Of a DNA stretch of 64,000 nt, positions 15,984 through 24,508 are shown one piece after another. The notes below the pieces were generated by a model, which saw nothing but the letters and a program-made list of their open reading frames with translations, did no database searches and was not told where the DNA came from. Numbering within the stretch: position 1 is the first letter of the stretch; each line of letters opens with the position of its first letter. The stretch spans positions 1-64,000 of the forward strand of contig JAWBMQ010000001.1 of the NCBI GenBank assembly GCA_038828875.1, read 5' to 3'. The position numbers were made by a program, and so were the translations under genes. Source of the DNA: JAWBMQ01 sp038828875 (GTDB lineage: Archaea > Nanobdellota > Nanobdellia > Woesearchaeales > JAWBMQ01).

Positions 15984-18280
15984 GTTTAATAAGAACTAGT
16001 TAGTATGGAAGCGGCTGATTCTTTCAATTCCTGAATAACTTTTTTAATGCGGTTTAATAAGAACTAGTTAGTATGGAAGAATTTATTATCATCATCAACC
16101 TCTACATATAACCGATTTTTGTTTAATAAGAACTAGTTAGTATGGAAGTCTTTATTAAACTCTTTTATATACTCCTCTATTTCATAGTTTAATAAGAACT
16201 AGTTAGTATGGAAGCAGCATGTAAGCCATTATGAATCCACGGTGACAAGCGTCACGTTTAATAAGAACTAGTTAGTATGGAAGTTAGATTTAGTAGATTT
16301 AGTACATTTAAATACTGAAGGTTTAATAAGAACTAGTTAGTATGGAAGTAATAATATTAATGTATAATCAAATATTTAAATTTTTGTTTGTTTAATAAGA
16401 ACTAGTTAGTATGGAAGATTTAAAACTACATAAAAAAGAATAGAAAAAAAGAATAGAAGTTTAATAAGAACTAGTTAGTATGGAAGCAACTTTTTCACCG
16501 CAAAATAACTCTCCAACAACCTCGCTGTATGTTTAATAAGAACTAGTTAGTATGGAAGCTCACATCCTCAAATTCGATTCTCACAATGTCGTCAAGATAA
16601 GTTTAATAAGAACTAGTTAGTATGGAAGATATACCCATCACATTCTATAATTTTTTCATTCATTTTTATCGTTTAATAAGAACTAGTTAGTATGGAAGTC
16701 CTAATTTTTTCTTTATTCATTTTTATCACCAATATTTTGTTTAATAAGAACTAGTTAGTATGGAAGTTTTTTTAACTTCATTTTCAGTTTCTTCAAGAAT
16801 GCTATAAAAGTTTAATAAGAACTAGTTAGTATGGAAGTTGCATACTCAATAATGATTCTATCATTGTCTTCATCATTGTAGTTTAATAAGAACTAGTTAG
16901 TATGGAAGGTTATGAATATGGGTATATTATGATGCCCATATTCAATACCCGTTTAATAAGAACTAGTTAGTATGGAAGTCAACTATTCTTATGTCATTAA
17001 GATTGTCCTCATCACAATACGGTTTAATAAGAACTAGTTAGTATGGAAGAATACTAATTTCATTTTTATCACCAATAATTTAATAGTGTTTAATAAGAAC
17101 TAGTTAGTATGGAAGATTGTTTCTAATATAGCCCAGAACTGATCATTAAAAAACTTGTTTAATAAGAACTAGTTAGTATGGAAGCTGCATATTTCTTATA
17201 TTTCATAATTGCTTCTTCAACATCGAAGTTTAATAAGAACTAGTTAGTATGGAAGCAGTTTCATTTTCATAAATTATTTTCATTTTTATCACCAATATGT
17301 TTAATAAGAACTAGTTAGTATGGAAGTTTATTTTTTTCAATGGCATGTTTTCACCTTTTCTTTTTAGTTTAATAAGAACTAGTTAGTATGGAAGAAATTT
17401 TATATAAGAATTCAGTGATGTCAGTAATTTTCTCGTTTAATAAGAACTAGTTAGTATGGAAGTCGAGTATTTGGGTGTCAATTTTGACACCCAATAACTT
17501 ACCGTTTAATAAGAACTAGTTAGTATGGAAGTTTTCTAAAACATTAATCCATTTTTTAAAAATTTCACGAGTTTAATAAGAACTAGTTAGTATGGAAGAT
17601 CTAATAATTGCTCTTTTATGCTTAACATTTCTTTGTTTAATAAGAACTAGTTAGTATGGAAGAAATATTTTTCTAAATTTTCATTGTCCTCCATTTCAAT
17701 CGATGTTTAATAAGAACTAGTTAGTATGGAAGATTCAAAATAGAATAGATCATTATTTCTTCAAAACTATCACCAGTTTAATAAGAACTAGTTAGTATGG
17801 AAGTTTTTTCACCCCCTTATTTTTTTCATTTTTTTATTTTTCATTGTTTAATAAGAACTAGTTAGTATGGAAGTATATCTATATCAAGTATAGTATAATA
17901 CTCATTCTCTTGTATGTTTAATAAGAACTAGTTAGTATGGAAGAAAATTATTCTCATTCATTTCTGCTATTGCTTCATAAATGGTTTAATAAGAACTAGT
18001 TAGTATGGAAGTTCAAATCTATCCAAAACAGCTTCCACATCCTCTTTTTTAGTTTAATAAGAACTAGTTAGTATGGAAGGTATTCTCTTATTATGTCTTT
18101 ATAGGGAGTCACATCGTTTAATAAGAACTAGTTAGTATGGAAGGACTTCAAAATCGCCCCCTATATATTCTTTTAATATGTTTGTTTAATAAGAACTAGT
18201 TAGTATGGAAGACCAAACAACCAAAATTTTACATCAAAGAATTCAAAGGAATGTTTAACAAGAACTAGTTAGTATGGAAG
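15984..18280 (+). CRISPR. CRISPR array 2, 34 good repeats and 33 spacers
   Basis: The 28-base repeat begins GTTTAATAAGAAC and ends TTAGTATGGAAG, with the internal palindrome AACTAGTT. By reading I count 33 exact copies from 15984 to 18211 and one C-variant at 18253-18280. Spacers are 36-44 bases and all differ. Leader position and repeat decay at the far end set transcription on the plus strand. On the complement, most spacers read as open, charged protein segments, and five contain a Shine-Dalgarno plus ATG (see findings). The array lies directly after the cas operon on the same strand. Confidence 0.99.
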
Positions 18281-18327
18281 CATTATGAATTATATTTTCA
18301 CAATATTGTAACTACTACAAGTTTTTT

Positions 18328-18488
18328 GTTTAGCAAGGAACTACTTAGTATAGAAGAGGATTAATAATTTCTAAGTAAGCATTATATCCATTTTTTGGTT
18401 TACTAACAGCTAATTGATGTAAATGTTTGAATTAAGTATAATATAAATTCATCATTGAAGATTTAATACGATTAAGCTAGTATGGATG
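18328..18488 (+). repeat. Decayed terminal repeats of CRISPR array 2
   Basis: Three degraded repeat copies follow the last good one: 18328-18356 (one base longer, GTTTAGCAAGG start, TATAGAAG end), 18398-18425 (GTTTACTAAC start) and 18460-18488 (ATTTAATACG start, AGTATGGATG end). Intervals are 34-47 bases, still spacer-sized. They are the oldest, trailer end of the array. Confidence 0.8.
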
Positions 18489-18564
18489 ATTGTTTTTGAG
18501 ATTAGAAAATTAATAATAAAAATCATAAAATTTAAAAGATAGATTAGATTTTTTTAATTCTAAC

Positions 18565-20394
18565 ATGTGTGGAATTATTGCGTATGTTGGACAAAAAAAT
18601 GCTACTGAAATTCTATTAAGTGGTTTGAAAAGATTGGAATATAGAGGATATGATTCTGCAGGAATAGGAATTTTATCTAATCAAGAAATTAAAGTTGTTA
18701 AAGCGGTAGGTAAAATAGAATCGTTAATTGAAAAGGTTAAAAATAATCCAATCTACGGAAACATAGGAATCGGCCATACGCGATGGGCAACACATGGTAA
18801 ACCAGAAGAAAGAAACGCTCATCCACACTTAAGTCAAAATAAACTAGTTGCAGTAGTACATAATGGAATTATTGAAAATTACAAAGAAATTAAGGATGAA
18901 CTTTCTTCAAATGTTTTTATTTCTGATACAGATACAGAAGTTATAGCACATTTAGTGGAAAAATATTTAGAAAAATACAACGATTTTGAAGAAGCAGTAA
19001 TTAAAGCTATTGCTAAAATTAAAGGCCAAAATGCTTTTATTTTTATGAGTAAATTGTTTCCAGATAAACTTATACTTGTTAGATTAGGTAATGCAGGAGG
19101 TTTAACAATAGGATTGTCAGATGGAGAAACGTTTGTTGCATCAGATGTTCCAGCAATATTGGAATATACTCGAAAGATGATTTTTTTAGAAGATCAACAG
19201 ATTGCAATAATTACTAAAGATAAGGTTATAATAAAAAAACTGACAGGAGAAGAGATAAATCCTAAAGTACATCAAATACAGTATGATTTTATTTCAGCTT
19301 CTAAAGAACCATATCGTCATTTTATGGAAAAAGAAATCTTTGAACAACCTAGAGCGATATTAGATACTTTAAGAGGTAGAGTAGATTTTGATAATAATAC
19401 AGTAAATTTAGATACTATTGCAATAAGTAAAGAATATGCTAAGAAAATACAAAAGATAATCATAGTTGGATGTGGAACTTCTTTTCATGCAGGACTTGTA
19501 GGAAAGTTTATGATAGAATCATTAGCAAAGATTCCTGTTGAAGTAGATTATGCTTCAGAATTTAGATATAGAGATTTACCTTTGAATGAAGATGTGGTTG
19601 TTTTAGCTATTACTCAAAGTGGAGAAACTGCAGATACATTAGCAGCAATGGATGAAGCTCGTAAAAAAGGAGCTAAAGTTTGGGCAATAGTGAATGCAAT
19701 TGGAAGCCAAGCACAAAGAATTTCTGATGGTTACATTTTGATGCATGCAGGTCCTGAAATAGGAGTTGCATCTACAAAAGCATTTACTACAAGTTTAGTG
19801 GATCTTTATCTTTTAGGATGTTATTTAGCTTTACAAAGGGATGAAATTGAAAAAGTAAAAGATTGGGTAAAATCTCTTTTAGTTTTACCTGATTTAGTAG
19901 CAGAAGTTCTCAAAAAATCAGAAATATATTATAATTTAGCAAATAGATTTTATAATACTAACAATTTCATTTATTTAGGAAGAGGAATAAATTATCCAAT
20001 TGCATTAGAAGGTGCTTTAAAATTAAAGGAAATTTCTTACATTCATGCGGAAGGAATTCCTGGAGGAGAAATTAAACATGGACCTATTGCATTAATTGAT
20101 GAAAAGATGCCTGTTTTTGCAATTGCAGTAAAAGATCATCTATATAGCAAAATCATTAGTCAAATAGAGCAAGTCAAAGCAAGAGGTGCAAAAATCATAG
20201 CAATCGCTAGTGAAGAAGATAATGAAATAGAATCTAAAGTAGATTTTGTTATAAAGGTTCCGCAAATAAATTATTTACTTAATCCAGTAATAAATGTAAT
20301 TCCTTTGCAATTGTTTTCCTATTATGTAGCATTGATTAAAGGTTGTGATGTAGATTTGCCAAGGAATTTAGCTAAATCAGTTACGGTAGAATAG
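18565..20394 (+). CDS. glmS: Glutamine-fructose-6-phosphate aminotransferase
   Basis: A protein of 609 residues, full length. The class II glutaminase domain starts MCGIIAYVG with nucleophile Cys2 and has GHTRWATHG. Two SIS domains follow (GCGTSFHAG, ITQSGETADT, then LGRGINYPIALEGALKLKE), and it ends PRNLAKSVTVE. It makes glucosamine-6-phosphate, the entry to UDP-GlcNAc and surface glycans. A TATA-like AAATTTAAAAG lies upstream and the message may be leaderless. It is single-gene, between the CRISPR array and tRNA-Pro. Confidence 0.98.
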   Translation: MCGIIAYVGQKNATEILLSGLKRLEYRGYDSAGIGILSNQEIKVVKAVGKIESLIEKVKNNPIYGNIGIGHTRWATHGKPEERNAHPHLSQNKLVAVVHNGIIENYKEIKDELSSNVFISDTDTEVIAHLVEKYLEKYNDFEEAVIKAIAKIKGQNAFIFMSKLFPDKLILVRLGNAGGLTIGLSDGETFVASDVPAILEYTRKMIFLEDQQIAIITKDKVIIKKLTGEEINPKVHQIQYDFISASKEPYRHFMEKEIFEQPRAILDTLRGRVDFDNNTVNLDTIAISKEYAKKIQKIIIVGCGTSFHAGLVGKFMIESLAKIPVEVDYASEFRYRDLPLNEDVVVLAITQSGETADTLAAMDEARKKGAKVWAIVNAIGSQAQRISDGYILMHAGPEIGVASTKAFTTSLVDLYLLGCYLALQRDEIEKVKDWVKSLLVLPDLVAEVLKKSEIYYNLANRFYNTNNFIYLGRGINYPIALEGALKLKEISYIHAEGIPGGEIKHGPIALIDEKMPVFAIAVKDHLYSKIISQIEQVKARGAKIIAIASEEDNEIESKVDFVIKVPQINYLLNPVINVIPLQLFSYYVALIKGCDVDLPRNLAKSVTVE

Positions 20395-20446
20395 TTTGTT
20401 TCTAAACATAAAATTAATAAATTCAAGATTATCACAAAAATTAAAA

Positions 20447-20519
20447 GGGGCTGTGGGGTAATCTGGTAGCCTTCTGCTTTGGGGTGGCAGCGATCTGGGT
20501 TCAAATCCCAGCAGCCCCA
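20447..20519 (+). tRNA. tRNA-Pro (anticodon GGG)
   Basis: A 73-base tRNA. The acceptor arm is GGGGCTG with CAGCCCC and discriminator A. The anticodon stem CTGCT/GGCAG surrounds loop TTGGGGT (anticodon GGG), and the T arm contains GGTTCAAATCC. CCA is not encoded. It ends only 8 bases before the ATG of the next gene, so the two are probably on one transcript. Confidence 0.96.
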
Positions 20520-20527
20520 TTTTTAAA

Positions 20528-20881
20528 ATGGAAAATAAACTAGATTATCTTAAGAAAAATTTTGAAGGGTTAGGGTTTTACATAGGTAATTCTGAGGCAA
20601 TTGATTTGAAAGTATTTAATATTAGAAATAGAGATCTATTGCTTTACATATCAGATAAAAAAATATCTACAGAAAAGGAAGCAAGAAAAGAACTTTTTAA
20701 TGAAATGAGAAAGTTATATGAGCTTTATAATGTGAAAAGAATAAAAGCATATTATATTACAAATGATAAAATAGTTCCAGAATTCATATTTTTAGAAAAT
20801 ATGTTTAAAGATATTCAAAAAAGAAGAACTTACTATTTTAAAAAGAATTTAGAATCTTTTTTTAATGAGGGAAAAATATGA
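20528..20881 (+). CDS. Uncharacterised small protein, paralogue of its neighbour
   Basis: A protein of 117 residues that I do not recognise. Its C-terminal half (VKRIKAYYITNDKIVPEF followed by FKDIQKRRTYYF) aligns with that of the next protein (FKEIKAYRINEDGKIYPEY, FKKNKTYPL), and both have an N-terminal helix followed by IxYIGN or YIVGN. They are therefore tandem duplicates. There is no signal peptide, membrane segment or metal motif. It starts 8 bases after tRNA-Pro and overlaps the next gene by 4 bases, so the pair may form a heterodimer; that is inference. Confidence 0.6.
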   Translation: MENKLDYLKKNFEGLGFYIGNSEAIDLKVFNIRNRDLLLYISDKKISTEKEARKELFNEMRKLYELYNVKRIKAYYITNDKIVPEFIFLENMFKDIQKRRTYYFKKNLESFFNEGKI

Positions 20882-21237
20882 TCAGAAGTAAAATTAATTA
20901 TTTAGCAAATAAACTATCTGAATTAGAATATATAGTTGGAAATGCATATGTAAAGATTTCTAGTTATTATAAAAATAAAAGTTATGAAGCAGAAATATAC
21001 ATTGATTTGAAAGCATACAATCCTGAAACAAAAACACTACTTCTTTTCTATGATGATAATGAGTTTGATGAATTATTTTTTGAATATATTAGCGAATATT
21101 TAAGAAATAGAAAGTTCAAAGAAATAAAGGCTTATAGAATAAATGAAGATGGAAAAATTTATCCAGAATATATTCTTAAAGATGGAATTTTAAAAGATTT
21201 CAAGAAAAATAAAACATATCCTTTAAATTTGTTTTAG
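20878..21237 (+). CDS. Uncharacterised small protein, paralogue of its neighbour
   Basis: A protein of 119 residues, coupled to the preceding gene by an ATGA overlap and sharing its alpha/beta pattern: helix, strand with acidic residues (YEAEIYIDLKAYNP), acidic helix, then FKEIKAYRI and a basic tail. It is soluble, without recognisable motifs. It overlaps the end of the convergent fen1 gene by 4 bases. Function unknown. Confidence 0.6.
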   Translation: MIRSKINYLANKLSELEYIVGNAYVKISSYYKNKSYEAEIYIDLKAYNPETKTLLLFYDDNEFDELFFEYISEYLRNRKFKEIKAYRINEDGKIYPEYILKDGILKDFKKNKTYPLNLF

Positions 21238-22250
21238 AACCATTTGCTTAATGAGCTTTGAGCATTCTCTTTTTCTAAGTTTTCTAAAGTGTTAATTATT
21301 CTTTCTTTAGAAAATTTGTGTTTTTCGCATAACAAATGTAAAACTTTTTCTCTGTCATACTTAGGGAACTCGATCTGAGGAATTTCAAATTCTTTTTTGA
21401 AGAGAGCAAAAACTTCTTGCCAGGGATAAGAATAATATTTATTCCATTCTACTTCTTCAAACAAAGGTTCAAAATTATTTCCAATTTTTTTTACTAATTT
21501 AAGAGCTTTTTTAGGACCAATCCCAGGAATTCCACCAGGAGTGAAATCGCTTCCAGCAAGCATACCTATTACAATTAATTGATCCTGAGTTATTTCATAG
21601 AATTTTAAGATTTCTTCTAATTCAATTAATTCAATATCTACTTTCTTATAGCCTTCACCTTCCTTTCTTCTTTGAGAAACAGAAAGATTTCTGACTATTC
21701 TTTTAGCACCAAATAACAAGGAATCATAATCTTGACTTACTACTCCAAAACCAATTCCTTTTTTTACAATTTGGCTAGCAATTGCTTCACCTTCAAAGGG
21801 CATTTCAATAACTGCACATCCTAGAGCATTAAGCAATTCTTTAGATTCAGAAATCATATCCTTAGTTAATACCGCACTTTGAGAAGAATATTTTTTCATA
21901 CTATCTTTATCTAATTCTTCTTCAGCCAATTCTAATTTTACACTTGCTTCTTGTTTCCTTGCTTTTCTTTCTAATTGAGTTAATCTCTTTAATTCAGGAT
22001 TCTCGCTTTCAAAAACAAATATTAATTTTATTCCTTTTTCCAAAATATTTGTAACTCGATAAATTATTCCGCTTAAATGAGAAGTGATTCCTGCTTCATC
22101 TTGCAAAGGAGTTCCATCTTCTTGTCTTATTGTCGTTATAAATTGATATAACATATTAAAAGCATCTACTACTAATGTTTTATACCTTAAAGAATCTAAA
22201 GTAATTATTTTTTTATGTTCTTCTACTAACTCTTTTATCTTGGCTCCCAT
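21234..22250 (-). CDS. fen: Flap endonuclease FEN-1
   Basis: A protein of 338 residues removing 5' flaps in Okazaki-fragment maturation and repair. Seen are VDAFNMLYQF (first metal aspartate), the glutamate pair in EMPFEGEA, the SQDYDSLLFG aspartates, and the helix-hairpin-helix GIPGIGPKKAL. The C-terminus ends QSSLSKWF, a PCNA-interacting box. One oddity: the usual VFDGxPPE motif reads VFESENPE, replacing an active-site aspartate with glutamate. I start at the ATG giving MGAKIKEL, as in relatives; a GTG at 22259 overlapping the upstream stop is the alternative. It is coupled to the wHTH gene upstream. Confidence 0.93.
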   Translation of the reverse strand: MGAKIKELVEEHKKIITLDSLRYKTLVVDAFNMLYQFITTIRQEDGTPLQDEAGITSHLSGIIYRVTNILEKGIKLIFVFESENPELKRLTQLERKARKQEASVKLELAEEELDKDSMKKYSSQSAVLTKDMISESKELLNALGCAVIEMPFEGEAIASQIVKKGIGFGVVSQDYDSLLFGAKRIVRNLSVSQRRKEGEGYKKVDIELIELEEILKFYEITQDQLIVIGMLAGSDFTPGGIPGIGPKKALKLVKKIGNNFEPLFEEVEWNKYYSYPWQEVFALFKKEFEIPQIEFPKYDREKVLHLLCEKHKFSKERIINTLENLEKENAQSSLSKWF

Positions 22251-22255
22251 TTTAC

Positions 22256-23221
22256 TCACAAAATTTTAACGATTTCTTTATTTTTAATATTAAAAATTTG
22301 AATAGACGCTTTCTTAGCAACTTCCATAACATTACTTTTCAAAAAAGTGCTGCAAATTAAAATTCCTGAAAGATTATGCAAGGAACAATATCCTAGTAGA
22401 AGAATGATATCATTTTCACTTATTGTTTTTTTATCATGAATTGCTAAAACAAATTTCATCAGATCGTTTTCAGCTAAAAGAATTGCATAGTTTTGAGCAT
22501 TCATTAATACGCTTTTTATTACTATGTTTTTTTCATTTAAAAATTCTATAATATGATTTTGATTTTTAACTTTCAAATTCTTTACTAAATTTTCATTTTC
22601 GTGTAATATTTGTTCATAATGTTTCTTCAAAATTGTTTTAGTTTTTTCTTCATTAGGTTTTTCATCTACTGTTTTCTTCTCTTTTTCTTCAATGACTTTT
22701 GTTTTTTCTTCTGAATTATATTTTGTTGCTTTTTCATTTTCAATTTCTTTACTTTTTTCTTGAATTTTGTTATTTTGATTAAATTTTTCCTCTAGAATCT
22801 TCTTAAAGCTTTCATCGTCTAACAAATACCATTTCCAAAATACACTTTTTTCATTATTTATTTCAACTTCAATTCTTTTAGCAAAATCAGGAATTTTTGT
22901 AATAGCTAAACTTTCAACAGGAGATAAAGATTTTTCCTCTAAAATTTTTTCATTTTCCAACTTTTTAAAGATCTCCTTTTCAGGTTCTTTTAAATAATCG
23001 TACAATCTTTTTAACTTTTCTTCTTGTCCTGGAAGATAGTAAAGATTAGAACCCCCAATTTTGCCAATACTCATTAATATTTGTTTACTTCTAGCCATTT
23101 CTGAAAGTATTGCACCGAGAATGATTAAATCAATTCCAACTGCATTTTTTATCTCCGCAGGGAGCGATGGGCCATTAATTTTTAGGTAATTTAAAATTTT
23201 CTCTTGCTCAGGATATTCCAT
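22256..23221 (-). CDS. wHTH protein with Mrr-like C-terminal domain
   Basis: A protein of 321 residues, function not recognised. Residues 1-75 look like a winged helix (ILNYLKINGPSLPAEIKNAV ...). Residues 150-205 are a Lys/Glu-rich coiled linker. The C-terminal ~110 residues follow the strand/helix order of Mrr-type nuclease folds, ending GILICSTFLKSNVMEVAKKASIQIFNI, but the expected acidic and QxK catalytic residues are not evident. It sits upstream of fen1 with a GTGA junction, hinting at DNA repair or replication; that is inferred from context only. Confidence 0.55.
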   Translation of the reverse strand: MEYPEQEKILNYLKINGPSLPAEIKNAVGIDLIILGAILSEMARSKQILMSIGKIGGSNLYYLPGQEEKLKRLYDYLKEPEKEIFKKLENEKILEEKSLSPVESLAITKIPDFAKRIEVEINNEKSVFWKWYLLDDESFKKILEEKFNQNNKIQEKSKEIENEKATKYNSEEKTKVIEEKEKKTVDEKPNEEKTKTILKKHYEQILHENENLVKNLKVKNQNHIIEFLNEKNIVIKSVLMNAQNYAILLAENDLMKFVLAIHDKKTISENDIILLLGYCSLHNLSGILICSTFLKSNVMEVAKKASIQIFNIKNKEIVKIL

Positions 23222-23311
23222 AAAATAAAATATATTTGGTATAATTTAAATAAATTTCTAAAATTCATAAGATTTTTATATAATAATTAAACTCTTGAAA
23301 AAGGTGAGATT

Positions 23312-23980
23312 ATCTTAAAAATTGACACTCACGTTCATACTGAAAAATCTTATTGTTCGATAAACAAAGCAAAGCATTTAGCTAAATATATAAATTCTGA
23401 AAATTTTTTGATTGCAATAACAGATCATAATAAATTTTCTAACATAAAAGGCACAATTCCTGGAGAAGAGGTTAAAACAAAACAAGGGGAAGTTGTTGCA
23501 TTATACATTTCAGAGCCGATAAAACCTTGGCAAAATATTGAATCTGCATTAGATGAAATAAAAGCAAAAGGAGGAATTTCAGTTTTAGCTCATCCTTTAG
23601 ATAAGGTAAGACCTGATGCAATTAAGCAATTATCAAAGGAAATCTTGAATCAAGTAGATTATCTTGAAATTAACGGAAGAAGTTTTAACAGTAACGTTAT
23701 TGAAGTTATTTCAATAGCTAAAAAATATAAAAAGGAATTAGTTTTAGGAAGCGATTCTCATTTACCTTGGGAATTAGGAAAACATTATTTTTACACTACA
23801 AAATTTTCTAAAGAAGAACTTTTAGATAATCCTAAGAATTTCAGAAAAGCTGTTACGTTGGCAAATAAACAGCAAAATTTTGTTATAAGCAAGAATGATG
23901 CTTTCAAATTAGCAAATGAAATATTTTCTTCAATTTTGCATCGATCTAGAAGATTGAAGAATAAGCTTTTCAGAAAATGA
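23312..23980 (+). CDS. PHP-domain phosphoesterase with apparent AUC start
   Basis: About 222 residues. The PHP metal motifs are DTHVHT near the N-terminus, ITDHNKF, GEEV and LAHPLDKVRP, and GSDSHLPWELG, fitting small archaeal PHP phosphoesterases. The first motif lies upstream of any ATG, GTG or TTG. The frame is open from a TAA at 23288. GGTGAG at 23303-23308 followed by three bases then ATC at 23312 copies the geometry of csm4 (GGTGAG, three bases, ATG). I therefore place the start at ATC; a TTG at 23408 would delete the active site. It overlaps queH by 51 bases, tail to tail. Confidence 0.75.
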   Translation: MLKIDTHVHTEKSYCSINKAKHLAKYINSENFLIAITDHNKFSNIKGTIPGEEVKTKQGEVVALYISEPIKPWQNIESALDEIKAKGGISVLAHPLDKVRPDAIKQLSKEILNQVDYLEINGRSFNSNVIEVISIAKKYKKELVLGSDSHLPWELGKHYFYTTKFSKEELLDNPKNFRKAVTLANKQQNFVISKNDAFKLANEIFSSILHRSRRLKNKLFRK

Positions 23981-24508
23981 TTTACTAAATTCACAACCGC
24001 AATAATTTTGTCTATAGATATTGTTTTCTTTACAAAATTTTATGCTGAAATTATATCCGTTGTTCTTTCTAAAAATAAAAGGTTCTAAATTGAATTCTTC
24101 ACCTATTTTTAAAATCATATTTATATCTTTTCTTGAAGAACTTGTTAAAGTAGTAGCAATTTTTTGAATGTTATTATCTTTAGCAAATTGTGAAGCTTTC
24201 ATCAATCTATACTTAATACATAATTCACAATGTTTCCCATTTTCTCTAAATCTTTCATTAGCTTTACTTACAAATTCAAGCCATTTTTTGTGCTCAATCA
24301 AATATTCTTCTTTAGAATATCTAAAAGTAATGTATTTTATTTGAAAAAAGTTCATAACTTTTTCATAATTATCTAATCTTTTAATATACTCTTCATAAGG
24401 ATAGATGTTAGGATTGTAAAAATAACCAATTACTTCAATGTTCATCTCTTTCAAATTGTGAATTGCAGCAGCACTACAAGGTCCGCAACAAGAGTGTAAA
24501 AGTAACAT
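23930..24508 (-). CDS. queH: QueH-like epoxyqueuosine reductase
   Basis: A protein of 192 residues. It has CCGPC at residues 7-11, CELC near 97, the loop TTLTSSSRKD, and the terminal CGC (NYCGCEFSKS). These cysteines bind the iron-sulfur cluster and metal of QueH (DUF208), which carries out the last step of queuosine synthesis in tRNA. No other queuosine gene is in the window, so salvage or a related tRNA step is possible. Its ATG (24506-24508) overlaps the D box of a C/D guide RNA on the same strand. Confidence 0.88.
   Translation of the reverse strand: MLLLHSCCGPCSAAAIHNLKEMNIEVIGYFYNPNIYPYEEYIKRLDNYEKVMNFFQIKYITFRYSKEEYLIEHKKWLEFVSKANERFRENGKHCELCIKYRLMKASQFAKDNNIQKIATTLTSSSRKDINMILKIGEEFNLEPFIFRKNNGYNFSIKFCKENNIYRQNYCGCEFSKSFSEKLILQSSRSMQN

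Noticed and set aside
16909..17503. Palindrome-like stretches in spacers at 16909-16950 and 17463-17503
   Set aside because: They could fold, but they are unique spacer sequences inside a regular array and their complements read as coding sequence, so they are not treated as terminators.
1..18490. Duplicated leaders as ends of a transposable element
   Set aside because: No transposase, terminal inverted repeats or target-site duplications are seen; duplication of a CRISPR leader explains the copies.
20322..20504. Minus-strand open frame across the glmS end and tRNA-Pro
   Set aside because: It covers the tRNA and a conserved coding end on the other strand; no support for a gene.
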